Source: a virus. From it: a DNA stretch of 34,666 bases. Below the pieces are notes generated by a model. The model ran no database searches and was not told where the DNA came from. It saw only the letters and a list, made by a program, of their open reading frames with translations. Position 1 is the stretch's first letter. Each line of letters starts with the position of its first letter. The stretch is from positions 1 through 34,666 of IMG/VR virus record IMGVR_UViG_3300037882_003954. One strand, written 5' to 3'. This document shows positions 7,881-14,975 of this stretch, piece after piece. Both the position numbers and the translations under genes were made by a program.

Positions 7881-8525
7881 TCAACGACCGCGGCGGGCCT
7901 TCTTGCACTCGCTGCTCTCAGGCAGGCCGACTCTGCTGTTGCAGATACAGACGGTCTCCGGGCGGAACTCCCCGCCGTACTTGGGCAGCATCGCGCGCTG
8001 GCAGTCCATGGACGCCTCGCGACGCTGCCGATCGGTCGGCTCGACCTGGGCAGGCTGACTGGGGCTGGCGATGGCGCCACCGCCGCCCATCATGGGCAGG
8101 AAGGCCCAGGTGAGCAGCACGGCACCACCAAGAAGGGCTATCAGCAGCGCGTAGTCCACCATGGTGAACTCCTTCTCGCCGATCGTGATCGGCTCCTGGC
8201 GGCCGTCGAGACCTGCGCGCAGCAGCTCGGCGTGAGCCTTATGCGTCTGTGACTTGACCCATGCGTCGCCGTCGGCTCCAGCGTCGGCCGCCGACTCGAC
8301 CGGCTCGACAGGCTGCGTCTCCGCAGCAACGATCGACCTGGCCTTGGCGACAGCCTCGGCCGTCACGGCGACGCTATGGACGAGTTTATGGACCTCGGCC
8401 GCGGTCGCGCCCCACTGAAGAAGCCCCTGCTCGGCAGCGAGCCCGGCCGCCGCCAGCGCGCGGAAGTCGTCGCGGTACTTGTGATGTACCGCATGTACGA
8501 GCAAGACGCCTTCGCGAAAAATCAT
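7881..8525 (-). CDS. single-pass membrane protein, unknown
   Basis: A 214-residue protein. The ATG at 8525 has GGTGGGGG upstream and is the first gene after the promoter at 8567-8595. The N-terminal 130 residues are helical, alanine-rich and acidic (LAAAGLAAEQ, AADAGADGDAW). A hydrophobic segment follows (ALLIALLGGAVLLTWAFL, about residues 125-145), then a Gly/Pro/Ser linker and a Cys-rich end (MDCQRAML, VCICNS, SSECKK). It heads the packaging operon. The position recalls a holin-like or terminase-associated gene, but nothing identifies it as either. Confidence 0.65.
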   Translation of the reverse strand: MIFREGVLLVHAVHHKYRDDFRALAAAGLAAEQGLLQWGATAAEVHKLVHSVAVTAEAVAKARSIVAAETQPVEPVESAADAGADGDAWVKSQTHKAHAELLRAGLDGRQEPITIGEKEFTMVDYALLIALLGGAVLLTWAFLPMMGGGGAIASPSQPAQVEPTDRQRREASMDCQRAMLPKYGGEFRPETVCICNSRVGLPESSECKKARRGR

Positions 8526-8566
8526 GATCACCCCCACCGTCAGTCGCCAGGATCGGCGATGTGGTG

Positions 8567-8608
8567 AAGGTATCACGCTGCATTCCGGGCGTCAAACCCG
8601 GAATGCAG
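8567..8608 (-). promoter_or_regulatory. promoter of packaging/head operon with 31-bp dyad
   Basis: On the minus strand it reads TTGACG (8590-8595), 17 bp, TACCTT (8567-8572). Over it lies the longest dyad of the set (8578-8608): CTGCATTCCGGG and CCCGGAATGCAG, 12-bp perfect arms around seven bases. The predicted transcript starts near 8560 and leads into the gene at 8525 and on to terminase and portal. A protein on this dyad would cover the -35. Confidence 0.75.
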
Positions 8609-8637
8609 TGACGGCTACTTTTTCGTCAGGGGGTCGA

Positions 8638-9261
8638 TCAGTAGACGCGGAAGAAGACGCGGATGCGGATGCGGCCGGCGGTGAGGGCGCTCATGTTGAT
8701 GTCGCCCGACGTGAACGAGGCCTTGATGGACTTGCCGCCGATCTTGCGGCGGAAGGTGGGGGTCGCGTTGGCCCCGGATCCGGGCAGGTTGGCGGCGGCC
8801 TTGACGCTGACGCCGTCGAGCAGCAGATCGCCCTCGCTCGCACCGTTGTAGCCGATGTCGGCCACGAACGTGTTGGGCGTGGCGAAGGCCACCTCGGTCT
8901 CGACGCTGAAGCCGGTCTGGACCGCCCCGTCGGGGAACACGTAGGTGTCGGTGAACGCCTGGGCGGTGTCGCCGTCGGTGAAGTCGCTGACGTCCTGATC
9001 GGCGACGGCCTCCAGGATGAAGACCCGGCAATACTCACGCTTGCCGTGGTCGCTCCCGTGGTCGTCGGGCAGGACGTTGACGGTGATCTTCTCGTCGGCG
9101 ATCAGCTCGTTCAGGGTCGCCTCAGCGTACTCCAGGGTCTTGGTGTCGATGTTGCGGAACGTCCGGGTCTCCCCGACGCGGACATCACCCCCCTCGGGAA
9201 GGGGCACCTTGATGACCTCGGCGGCCTCGCCGGTGGTCAGATTCTCGATGATGACCTTCAT
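8638..9261 (-). CDS. putative virion structural protein, paralogue A
   Basis: A 207-residue beta-rich protein. AAGGAG precedes the ATG at 9261. The N-terminus (MKVIIENLTTGE), the core (FTDGDTAQAFTDTYVFPDGA) and the C-terminus (IKASFTSGDINMSAL, ending in RVFFRVY) align with the divergent gene at 9375-10601. The two are therefore paralogues with conserved ends and different middles. Likely roles are decoration, head fibre or adhesion, inferred from beta-rich sequence and position next to the head operon. No good promoter is seen in the 113-bp divergent gap, so it may need a phage activator. Confidence 0.7.
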   Translation of the reverse strand: MKVIIENLTTGEAAEVIKVPLPEGGDVRVGETRTFRNIDTKTLEYAEATLNELIADEKITVNVLPDDHGSDHGKREYCRVFILEAVADQDVSDFTDGDTAQAFTDTYVFPDGAVQTGFSVETEVAFATPNTFVADIGYNGASEGDLLLDGVSVKAAANLPGSGANATPTFRRKIGGKSIKASFTSGDINMSALTAGRIRIRVFFRVY

Positions 9262-9374
9262 GCGAACTCCTTCATGGCCCCTTCTTCATCGGGCACGTGG
9301 CAGGCTACATTGATATCCACCTGAACGGCAAGGATCTGATAGCGTGAAAAGACTGTTTTGCGGAGGATGATCGC

Positions 9375-10601
9375 ATGAAAGTCGCTGTTACGAACCTGAC
9401 CGGGCTCCTGCGTACTTATCAACTGCCCGACAGCGGTCGGGTCCAAGGGGCCAGCACCATGACCTTCGTCGGCGTCGACACGGCTGCCTACGAAAGGGTC
9501 CGGGCGGATCTTGAGCGGGACGCAGGCCTCGGCCTGATCTCGTTCACCATCCACCCGGACAGTGGCACTGAGTCACGACTCCTCGAGATGCGTAGCCGGA
9601 CCTTCACGGTTGACGCTGAGATGCTGACCGATGACGACGGGAGCCAGGCGCTCACCGACAGCTTCGTCTTCCCGGATGGAGCGAGGCTGATCAACTCCTA
9701 CGTCACCCGGGTGGCCATGACCGGGGCCAGCCAGCTCGCGCCCGCCCGCATCCAGGGGGCCGACGGGCCCACATTCGCCCTGGTCGATGGTCAGACGTTC
9801 GTCGCTGAGGTCAACGGTTCTCCGGCGACCGTGACGTTTGAGGATGGGACCTACAGCTACTTCGAGCCGTCTGCGGATGAGCCATACAGCCTGGGGACAA
9901 CCTCGTGGTTCGTGAGGCTCAACAACGGTCCGCAGGAGAGTGTGGACTTCCTGGCTGCCGACTTCGCCAACCCTGCAGAAGCGACAGCCGCGGAGGTGAT
10001 CGCCCGACTCAACATCCACTTCGCCGGCCGCGCGGTGGCGGCCCCCTCTGGCGACAAGTGGCGTCTCACGAGCAACATGATCGGGGTCCAGTCGAGCGTC
10101 ACGAGCTCTGGCGGATTCGTTCCATGGGCGTTCGATGCCGGGACGAGCTCCAGCACCGGGACCTCGGTTGACGTCACCGCCACCACTCTTGATGAGGTCA
10201 AGAACGCGCTTGAGTTCTCCTGGGGCAGCAGCGGCCTGAGCGTCGACATCACGGGCGGATCGCTCAATGTTCGGACCGTTGGTAATGGCAGCAGCAACAC
10301 CATCGAGGTCCAGGCGCACACCGCTGCAGCGCTCGGTTTTGAGGTCGGCGAGTACACCGGCACGGACGCGACGACCGCCTCAATCGACTTCGGCGTCGGC
10401 AGTCTCGCTGACCGCCTGGCTGACGGCATGAACCTCTTGGTGAGCGGTGATGGTCGTGGCACTGGCACGAACGCCGTGCCGACCGATGCGATCGACCTGT
10501 CCGGCCTGTCGCTGCGGGCCACGGTGGTGAGCAACGAAGACGTCTCCGAGCTGGCTCCTGGTGGAGGCAGCGCTTCGGTTACTGCGGTCTACGTGGTCTA
10601 G
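9375..10601 (+). CDS. putative structural/adhesin protein, paralogue B with inserted repeats
   Basis: The only coding gene clearly on the plus strand, 408 residues. GGAGG precedes the ATG. Residues 1-125 (MKVAVTNLTG ... TDDDGSQALTDSFVFPDGA) and the last 35 residues (LSGLSLRATVVSNEDVSEL ... TAVYVV) match paralogue A. Between them lie about 240 residues with two beta domains of a kind seen in sheath- and fibre-like phage proteins. The first is TAAEVIARLNIHFAG plus DKWRLTSNMIGVQSSV. The second is TLDEVKNALEF plus GSLNVRTVGNGSSNTIEV, ending AALGFEVG. Rich in Ser, Thr and Gly. The stop lies one nt from the end of the convergent gene, with no terminator between. Confidence 0.75.
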   Translation: MKVAVTNLTGLLRTYQLPDSGRVQGASTMTFVGVDTAAYERVRADLERDAGLGLISFTIHPDSGTESRLLEMRSRTFTVDAEMLTDDDGSQALTDSFVFPDGARLINSYVTRVAMTGASQLAPARIQGADGPTFALVDGQTFVAEVNGSPATVTFEDGTYSYFEPSADEPYSLGTTSWFVRLNNGPQESVDFLAADFANPAEATAAEVIARLNIHFAGRAVAAPSGDKWRLTSNMIGVQSSVTSSGGFVPWAFDAGTSSSTGTSVDVTATTLDEVKNALEFSWGSSGLSVDITGGSLNVRTVGNGSSNTIEVQAHTAAALGFEVGEYTGTDATTASIDFGVGSLADRLADGMNLLVSGDGRGTGTNAVPTDAIDLSGLSLRATVVSNEDVSELAPGGGSASVTAVYVV

Positions 10602-10602
10602 G

Positions 10603-10866
10603 TCAGACGCCCTCGGCCGGGATCCCGAGGGCCTCGAAGGCCTGATTCAGAGCCTCGCGCTCTCCGTACGCGCACCACACACGCTCGGTGTCGACGTCAC
10701 CATCACGCTCCTCCTCGGTCGGCTCTTTGGACCACAGCGATCGGTCGACGGGAAGGTGGAGCCACACGTCATCGTTGTCGATGAGCACGACACGGTCTTT
10801 GTGGATATCGCCGGACTTGTAGGCTGCCGACAGTTCCTTCAGGGTCATCATCTTGATGTCCGCCAT
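10603..10866 (-). CDS. small acidic hypothetical protein
   Basis: An 87-residue acidic protein (MADIKMMTLKELSAAYK, then RVVLIDNDDVWLHLP and a helical end). AGGAGG lies eight nt before the ATG at 10866. A GTG three codons upstream is too close to that site. No family is recognised. It is convergent with the plus-strand gene at 9375-10601 and stands alone after the 240-nt non-coding gap. Confidence 0.65.
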   Translation of the reverse strand: MADIKMMTLKELSAAYKSGDIHKDRVVLIDNDDVWLHLPVDRSLWSKEPTEEERDGDVDTERVWCAYGEREALNQAFEALGIPAEGV

Positions 10867-10984
10867 CTCAAACACCTCCTGATGCAGCGCTCACCGTGAG
10901 CGACACGAGCACCGAACGACCATCCACACGGAGATGGCCGATCGCTACCAGCGTCGTAATGCATTACACTCAGCCAGCATCGGC

Positions 10985-11013
10985 TTGACGCGAGTCGTGT
11001 CCTGACCTATAGA
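10985..11013 (+). promoter_or_regulatory. plus-strand promoter with embedded near-palindrome
   Basis: TTGACG (10985-10990), 17 bp, TATAGA (11008-11013), on the strand opposite to nearly all genes here. The spacer includes a near-dyad GACGCGA-G-TCGTGTC (10987-11001, 6 of 7 arm pairs). Its sequence differs from the GCATTCCGGGC operators. A transcript would start near 11020 and enter the tandem hairpins. No plus-strand gene with a ribosome-binding site follows. Confidence 0.6.
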
Positions 11014-11046
11014 TAGCGCGCACTTCGGCACCCGTGGTCGTCCTCG

Positions 11047-11099
11047 GCCACATTGTCACGCATGTGGCTCCATGCCTGGATCCTACCCCAGGCATGGAG
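11047..11099. ncRNA. tandem perfect hairpins, possible small RNA or operon end
   Basis: First stem: GCCACAT/ATGTGGC (11047-11053 with 11062-11068). Second stem: CTCCATGCCTGG/CCAGGCATGGAG (11068-11079 with 11088-11099). Both loops are eight nt, and the stems share base 11068. Read from the plus promoter, the hairpins would form the body of a short transcript. Read from the minus strand, they form the 3' end of the recombinase operon. Neither strand has a T-run after the stems, so a standard terminator is unlikely. The strand and function are unresolved. Confidence 0.45.
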
Positions 11100-11106
11100 T
11101 CATCAA

Positions 11107-11382
11107 TCATGACCACAGTTCCCCGGTCAGGTGTTGCAAGGCAGTGCGCCACGTCACAAGCCTTTCGTAACAAGCGGCCCGCTGCAGGGCGGATGCACTC
11201 AGGTTCTCTTGCCAGCGGGCCTTCTCGCGCTCATCACCCGCCTCGTAGGCCTCGGTGTAGCGTGCTCGCTGACGCTCGATGCACTGGTCCCTGTCCGCCA
11301 GCATCCTCTCTGCCGCCGTTATCTGCTTGCGCAGGTAGGCGGCCATATCTTCGGCGCTCACACGAGGTTTCGGCGTGTGCAT
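11107..11382 (-). CDS. small helical hypothetical protein
   Basis: A 91-residue, mostly helical protein with many Arg and Glu residues (DMAAYLRKQITAAERML, RDQCIERQRARYTEAYEAG). GGAG lies eight nt before the ATG. It probably forms a coiled coil. It is the last gene of the recombinase operon, five nt after the previous gene. The function is unknown. Confidence 0.65.
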   Translation of the reverse strand: MHTPKPRVSAEDMAAYLRKQITAAERMLADRDQCIERQRARYTEAYEAGDEREKARWQENLSASALQRAACYERLVTWRTALQHLTGELWS

Positions 11383-11387
11383 GAAAT

Positions 11388-11633
11388 CTACTCCTGGCCC
11401 GCGGGACTGCCGCAGGCCGCCGTCTGTAGACGGACTTCGGCCACCTGCTCATCAATGCGTCCGATCATGTCGTCGTAGTGCTTGACCCGTGCTGATGGAT
11501 CAAGGCCCAGAAAAAGAGCGCCCGGCAGACCAAAGCCGGCCAAGTATTCCCAATGATCCCTTTCCGCAAGGAAGAAATCTCGCTGCACGGCAAGGCGCAG
11601 GAGTCGATCGGCCGCGACGTCGGCGGGGATCAT
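11388..11633 (-). CDS. small hypothetical protein downstream of recombinase
   Basis: An 81-residue protein starting MIPADVAADRLLRLAVQRD. The ATG at 11633 overlaps the recombinase stop in ATGA. The frame is open much further upstream, but that part runs through the recombinase gene and looks non-coding. Features are ERDHWEYLAGFG and a helical end. No family is recognised. The coupling suggests expression together with the recombinase. Confidence 0.65.
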   Translation of the reverse strand: MIPADVAADRLLRLAVQRDFFLAERDHWEYLAGFGLPGALFLGLDPSARVKHYDDMIGRIDEQVAEVRLQTAACGSPAGQE

Positions 11634-12304
11634 CGGGGCATCAGGCCGGCGATCTTCGCCAGCTCTGAGTCGTCGACGTGGGTGTAGCGCATGATCTGCG
11701 CCAGGTTCGAGTGCCTTGCGAAGGTGGCTGCAGCCACGGGGTCCCGGTTGCTCAGGCGGTAGGCCAGTGTGATGGCCGTGTGCCGCAGCTCGTGGAACGT
11801 GTACCGACCGTCGAGCTTGGCCTTCTCCTGCCACTTCCAGAAGTTCTCTCGAGCGCTCCTGTCTGACAGGCGGCGCCTCAGGCGCGACTGGAACATCGGA
11901 GAGCTGCCGAAGCAGTCTAGCCTGTCATGCATCATGTTCCGCCGGAGCTGCATGAGCTTCTCGCGAAGCCCGGCCCCAAGGAAGATGCGCTGCCGGTGGT
12001 TTTCCTGCGAGAGGCCTCGACGGCGACGGCCGCGGATCGTCTTGGCGCCAGCCTTCGTTCGCCACTTACGACATCCTTTGTAGACGCGGAGGCTGACGAC
12101 CTGACGGCACACCCCACGCTCATCGAACAACTGCTCCTGATCCAGGCCCAGGATCTCGTGGATGCGGAGGCCGCAGTGGACGGCCATCATCACGATCACG
12201 AGGTCCCTGAACCCGTCCCTATGCTCACCCATGACCTTGAAGAGCTTCCGACGCTCCTCCTCAGGCATGGACCTCGGAGCACCAACACTGGCTGCGTAGC
12301 CCAT
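11630..12304 (-). CDS. compact tyrosine recombinase / integrase catalytic domain
   Basis: This 224-residue protein has the catalytic domain of phage integrases (Phage_integrase family). The residues seen are Arg47 (CGLRIHEIL), His171-x-x-Arg174-His175 (HELRHTA), His198 (FARHSNLAQIM) and the nucleophile Tyr208 (RYTHV). The catalytic lysine was not assigned. It is shorter than typical integrases (300-400 residues), because it lacks a clear N-terminal arm and core-binding domain. GGGGAAG precedes the ATG, which directly follows the TAA of a 109-residue gene. It suggests site-specific integration or dimer resolution. No attachment site could be identified. Confidence 0.85.
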   Translation of the reverse strand: MGYAASVGAPRSMPEEERRKLFKVMGEHRDGFRDLVIVMMAVHCGLRIHEILGLDQEQLFDERGVCRQVVSLRVYKGCRKWRTKAGAKTIRGRRRRGLSQENHRQRIFLGAGLREKLMQLRRNMMHDRLDCFGSSPMFQSRLRRRLSDRSARENFWKWQEKAKLDGRYTFHELRHTAITLAYRLSNRDPVAAATFARHSNLAQIMRYTHVDDSELAKIAGLMPR

Positions 12305-12634
12305 TTACTTCCCCTTGACCTCTGCGATGACCGCGTCCAGCATGGCAAGTTCTCCAGGCTCGTCACTGCACCGTCTGCCGTGACGACGCAAGAACTCTTC
12401 TCGAATCTCCCTGCTCACGGCAAACACGTCCTCAAGCTCCAAGAAAGCCGATCGGCCAGTGTGATCCTCGCCCTTCTCGGATGCGAACTTCAGGCCAGCT
12501 TGGCCAATGGCCCGCCTGGTGTCGACCTTGGCTGACTTCATGGAGCTGATGGCTCCATAGCGGGTCCCGTAGAAGCGACTGGCGCAGCGAGCCATCCACT
12601 TTGGCGTATTTTTCACGCGCCACGCCGGGCGCAT
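12305..12634 (-). CDS. hypothetical protein directly upstream of recombinase
   Basis: A 109-residue basic protein (MRPAWRVKNTPKWMARCAS ... FAVSREIREEFLRRHGRR). Its stop abuts the recombinase ATG. An in-frame TTG at 12652 overlaps the previous stop and is an alternative start. No family is recognised. It could supply DNA-binding functions missing from the compact recombinase, or act as an excision or accessory factor. Both ideas rest on position and basic charge alone. Confidence 0.6.
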   Translation of the reverse strand: MRPAWRVKNTPKWMARCASRFYGTRYGAISSMKSAKVDTRRAIGQAGLKFASEKGEDHTGRSAFLELEDVFAVSREIREEFLRRHGRRCSDEPGELAMLDAVIAEVKGK

Positions 12635-12638
12635 CTTG

Positions 12639-12863
12639 TCACGGCTGCTCAAGTTGGTCTCGCTTGTTCAGCTTGCGGGCCAGCCTGTCGGCCGCCTTGC
12701 TTGATTTGAGGTAGGCGTCGGCATAGTCAACCGACTCTACATCAGGCTCGCCCATGTAGTGCCCGACGCACTTGACCAGCTCGACGCTCCACATGCACGT
12801 CCCATCCTCCTGCGGCACTGCCTCTGAAACCCGCCACCACCTATCGCCAATCTCTCGATCCAT
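12639..12863 (-). CDS. small hypothetical protein, first gene of recombinase operon
   Basis: A 74-residue protein (MDREIGDRWWRVSEAVPQE ... SSKAADRLARKLNKRD). The ATG at 12863 has GGGGG upstream. A longer open frame begins inside the promoter at 12916-12944, so that start is rejected. Central segment TCMWSVELVKCVGHY, basic helical end. No family is recognised. Confidence 0.65.
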   Translation of the reverse strand: MDREIGDRWWRVSEAVPQEDGTCMWSVELVKCVGHYMGEPDVESVDYADAYLKSSKAADRLARKLNKRDQLEQP

Positions 12864-12915
12864 TCGATCCCCCAGCCGGCCAGGTGTCGGGGCCAGCGCC
12901 TCAACCTCATGGAGG

Positions 12916-12944
12916 AATGTAGCCGACAGGCGCCCGGAATGCAA
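12916..12944 (-). promoter_or_regulatory. promoter of recombinase operon with operator half-site
   Basis: On the minus strand it reads TTGCAT (12939-12944), 17 bp, TACATT (12916-12921). GCATTCCGGGC runs from the -35 into the spacer. The second arm (CTGTCGGC) is only a partial match to the dyad. It should drive the genes from 12863 to 11107, including the recombinase. Confidence 0.75.
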
Positions 12945-12962
12945 CATGAAAATGTCAGAATC

Positions 12963-13343
12963 TTAGAAAAAGATGATCGAGGGCTGATGTCGAGACGGCT
13001 TGGGCCTGACGATCTCCTGGCCGGAGATCCTCTTCAGCGACTTCATCATCGACTGCTCGAGGTCCAGCTCAAGCCAGAGGTGGGCGAGGTAGAGCAGTGG
13101 CTGTGGATCGACTTTCAGCTTCCTGAAGGCCTCGACAGGATCGTCCGTCTGGGCCACAAGGCCGATATCCATGGCTACCCTGACCATGAAGGTCATGTTG
13201 GCCGCCCGGCCCGCCTCCTGACCAGCCTCACTCTTCGGGTACAGCTCCAACCGATCGGCGAGCAGCGCTTCAATCCTGGTGGTGAACCAGTCGCGCTTCG
13301 CCTGCCGGGCAGCCGCGGCCTTAGGAGTGAGTTCCATCGACAT
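12963..13343 (-). CDS. hypothetical protein, end of modification operon
   Basis: A 126-residue protein starting MSMELTPKAAAARQAKRDW; an in-frame ATG two codons on is an alternative. It overlaps the 3' end of the methyltransferase gene by 23 nt in another frame. Features are a helical N-terminus, a middle helix (NMTFMVRVAMDIGL), LLYLAHLWLELDLEQSMMK and a basic end. No family is recognised. The long open frame upstream is antisense-like sequence within the methyltransferase and is not counted. Confidence 0.65.
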   Translation of the reverse strand: MSMELTPKAAAARQAKRDWFTTRIEALLADRLELYPKSEAGQEAGRAANMTFMVRVAMDIGLVAQTDDPVEAFRKLKVDPQPLLYLAHLWLELDLEQSMMKSLKRISGQEIVRPKPSRHQPSIIFF

Positions 13344-14067
13344 CACCGCCGCCAGCTCGCGGCGCCTCTGGCCGGACGCTGGCGTCGTACAGGAGGGTCG
13401 GCCACGGCCCAGGACCATCCTGGGGCAGGGGCCTGCGGGCGATGGTCCAGCAGTAGGTGGTGGAGTCGACAGCCTTCTCGCCGTCCATGAACGGCACCCG
13501 CCCCAGGGCCATCTGCTCGGTGACGTAGTTGCGGCGGAGGTCACCCCGCCACTCGCTGCGAGAGAGCCCGCCATCACCATCCAACTGCATCTCCTGGAAC
13601 CAGGCGCTTCGATGAAGGCTGGCGATGATCGGCGAGATGGCCTTGGCGCGGTCGATGAAGAGGCGCGGCCCGTCGTAGCTGGCCCTGTACCTCCCCTTCT
13701 TGTACGCCTCCTTGATCGTGAAGGGGCTGTTGAAGATCGTGGCATCGAAGCTCTGCGGTGGGGCGAATCCCGACCAGACCCATTCGGCGATCGGCGACAG
13801 GAAGTTCCCCACCGCCCGACCTCGATACCGGCCACCGCTGTAGGGCGTGCTGTCGACACCGAACACCTCGAACCAGCCACGCTCTGCGAGCGGGTCAGCC
13901 AGGGCCCCCCGGCCACAGCCGGCGTCGAGGACGGTCGGCGTGTGGAACGGGTCGTCCGAGTAGAGCTGGCAGAGCTCTCGAAGCCTGATCGCGAGGTTCA
14001 GGCCCACCCAGAAGGGGGTCCAGCAGCGCGACTCGTCAAAGTTCTCTGGATGGGTAGTAGTCGTCAT
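13321..14067 (-). CDS. DNA adenine methyltransferase-like protein (NSPF motif)
   Basis: A 248-residue S-adenosylmethionine-dependent enzyme, probably a DNA N6-adenine methyltransferase. Motif I is VLDAGCGRGAL (47-57). The acidic ribose-binding strand is VFGVDSTPY. The catalytic motif IV is NSPF (113-116) in place of the usual NPPF/DPPY. The ATG overlaps the preceding stop in ATGA with GAGG upstream. It shares an operon with a second methyltransferase and an exonuclease. Likely roles are protection from host restriction or a regulatory mark. Arginine codons include AGG (both in KKGRYRAS), unlike the capsid gene. Target sequence unknown. Confidence 0.78.
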   Translation of the reverse strand: MTTTTHPENFDESRCWTPFWVGLNLAIRLRELCQLYSDDPFHTPTVLDAGCGRGALADPLAERGWFEVFGVDSTPYSGGRYRGRAVGNFLSPIAEWVWSGFAPPQSFDATIFNSPFTIKEAYKKGRYRASYDGPRLFIDRAKAISPIIASLHRSAWFQEMQLDGDGGLSRSEWRGDLRRNYVTEQMALGRVPFMDGEKAVDSTTYCWTIARRPLPQDGPGPWPTLLYDASVRPEAPRAGGGDVDGTHS

Positions 14068-14975
14068 CCATACCTCGCCTTCAGCGCCTGCTGGCGCGCC
14101 TTGTTGAGCCTTGCCATCTCTTCCTCGAGACGCTTCAGCTTCTCGACCCCGGCAGGGGTCAGTGACCACCTGGCCTGACCAAGGCTTTTGACAAGCCCTG
14201 CGGCCCTCATCGATCGAAAGACGCCATGCCGAAGCCGGTCCCGGTCGACACCGACAGCCCGAGACATCGCGAGGATGCTCAGGCCGCCAGGCTTGCGACC
14301 CATCTCGATGATGAGCCTCGCCGTCATGGAAGGCGGCACCACGATCGACCTCTCCGGCAGGTCGTACACGCCATGGGCGACCCTGACGATCGCCCCAGAG
14401 TCAACGCCGGCCCTGAGCGCTGCAGATGATGGCCTTGATGACGGCCAGTCGAGGGCAGACCGAATCTCGACGATGTCCAGCGGCCTGGACGAGGCCCTCA
14501 GGACGCCAACCATCTTGCCAACGTCGGTCTCGCGGAAACGCCTGAGGGCCTCAGCGCGCTCCCTCCTGAGGTTGCTCTCCTCGCGGAGTTTCCGCTCGAA
14601 GCTCTGGATCAAGGCTTCAGCCTCAAGCTCAGCCCTCGCCTGACCCTCCATCATGAGGGCGCCGAAGGACTCGCCGCTGGTCGCCCACCACGCCTTGCAC
14701 TCCTCGATGCCCGCAGGGGTGAGCTGGTAGACCTCGGTGTTCGGGATTGCTGACGCCCCTCCGCTCGCCCTGGCGCCAGGGTGGCCGGATACAACACGAA
14801 GCCAGCCGTCCCTCAGCCCTCGCTCGCGAACGGCTGCAGACCAGCATCGGCTGCCCGAGTGGGCGGCTGCCAGCTCCCGGATGCTGATCATGGATTCCGG
14901 GCCGCCAACCTGCATCAAGCGCCAGAAGACCTGGTGCTTGACGGGGAGATGTCGGCGGCGGCCGCTAGTCGCCAT
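14064..14975 (-). CDS. protein with three winged-helix DNA-binding domains
   Basis: A 303-residue probable DNA-binding protein. Winged-helix-like segments lie at about residues 10-95 (HQVFWRLMQ ... VYQLTPAGIEECKAWW), 152-208 (VGVLRASSRPLDIVEIRSAL ... GVYDLPE) and 220-285 (LIIEMGRKPGGLSILAMSRA ... WSLTPAGVEKLKRLEEE). An Arg/Glu coiled coil (110-150) separates the first two. The LTPAG ending appears in two domains, typical of phage winged-helix repeats. The ATG at 14975 has GGTGG upstream and overlaps the previous gene by 11 nt. Several arginines near the C-terminus use AGG. It could be a regulator or a DNA-end or replication accessory protein. Confidence 0.68.
   Translation of the reverse strand: MATSGRRRHLPVKHQVFWRLMQVGGPESMISIRELAAAHSGSRCWSAAVRERGLRDGWLRVVSGHPGARASGGASAIPNTEVYQLTPAGIEECKAWWATSGESFGALMMEGQARAELEAEALIQSFERKLREESNLRRERAEALRRFRETDVGKMVGVLRASSRPLDIVEIRSALDWPSSRPSSAALRAGVDSGAIVRVAHGVYDLPERSIVVPPSMTARLIIEMGRKPGGLSILAMSRAVGVDRDRLRHGVFRSMRAAGLVKSLGQARWSLTPAGVEKLKRLEEEMARLNKARQQALKARYG

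Larger units (their letters stand above)
10867..11106. other. largest non-coding gap: promoters, palindromes, tandem hairpins
   Basis: These 240 bases contain no credible gene. From left to right they hold the ribosome-binding site of the gene at 10866, then a perfect 12-bp palindrome GTAATGCATTAC (10956-10967). That palindrome overlaps a possible minus-strand -10 (TGTAAT) with a poor -35. Next come a good plus-strand promoter (10985-11013) and two abutting perfect hairpins (11047-11099). The hairpins end eight nt from the stop of the gene at 11107. Confidence 0.6.

Noticed and set aside
8524-9324. Plus-strand frame of 266 codons opposite paralogue A
   Set aside because: Antisense shadow that crosses the promoter and the start of the minus-strand gene.
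9262-9374. Promoter pair in the divergent gap between paralogues A and B
   Set aside because: TTGATA at 9310 has no good -10 at 16-18 bp, and the minus strand offers only weak matches. Both genes may need an activator.
12864-12947. Start at 12947 for the first recombinase-operon gene
   Set aside because: That ATG lies in the -35 of the promoter, so it would not be transcribed; the ATG at 12863 has a good ribosome-binding site.
12963-13916. Extended 317-codon version of the gene ending at 12963
   Set aside because: The extra 191 codons lie in the wrong frame of the methyltransferase and are Arg/Ser/Pro-rich; an ATG near 13343 gives a sensible protein.
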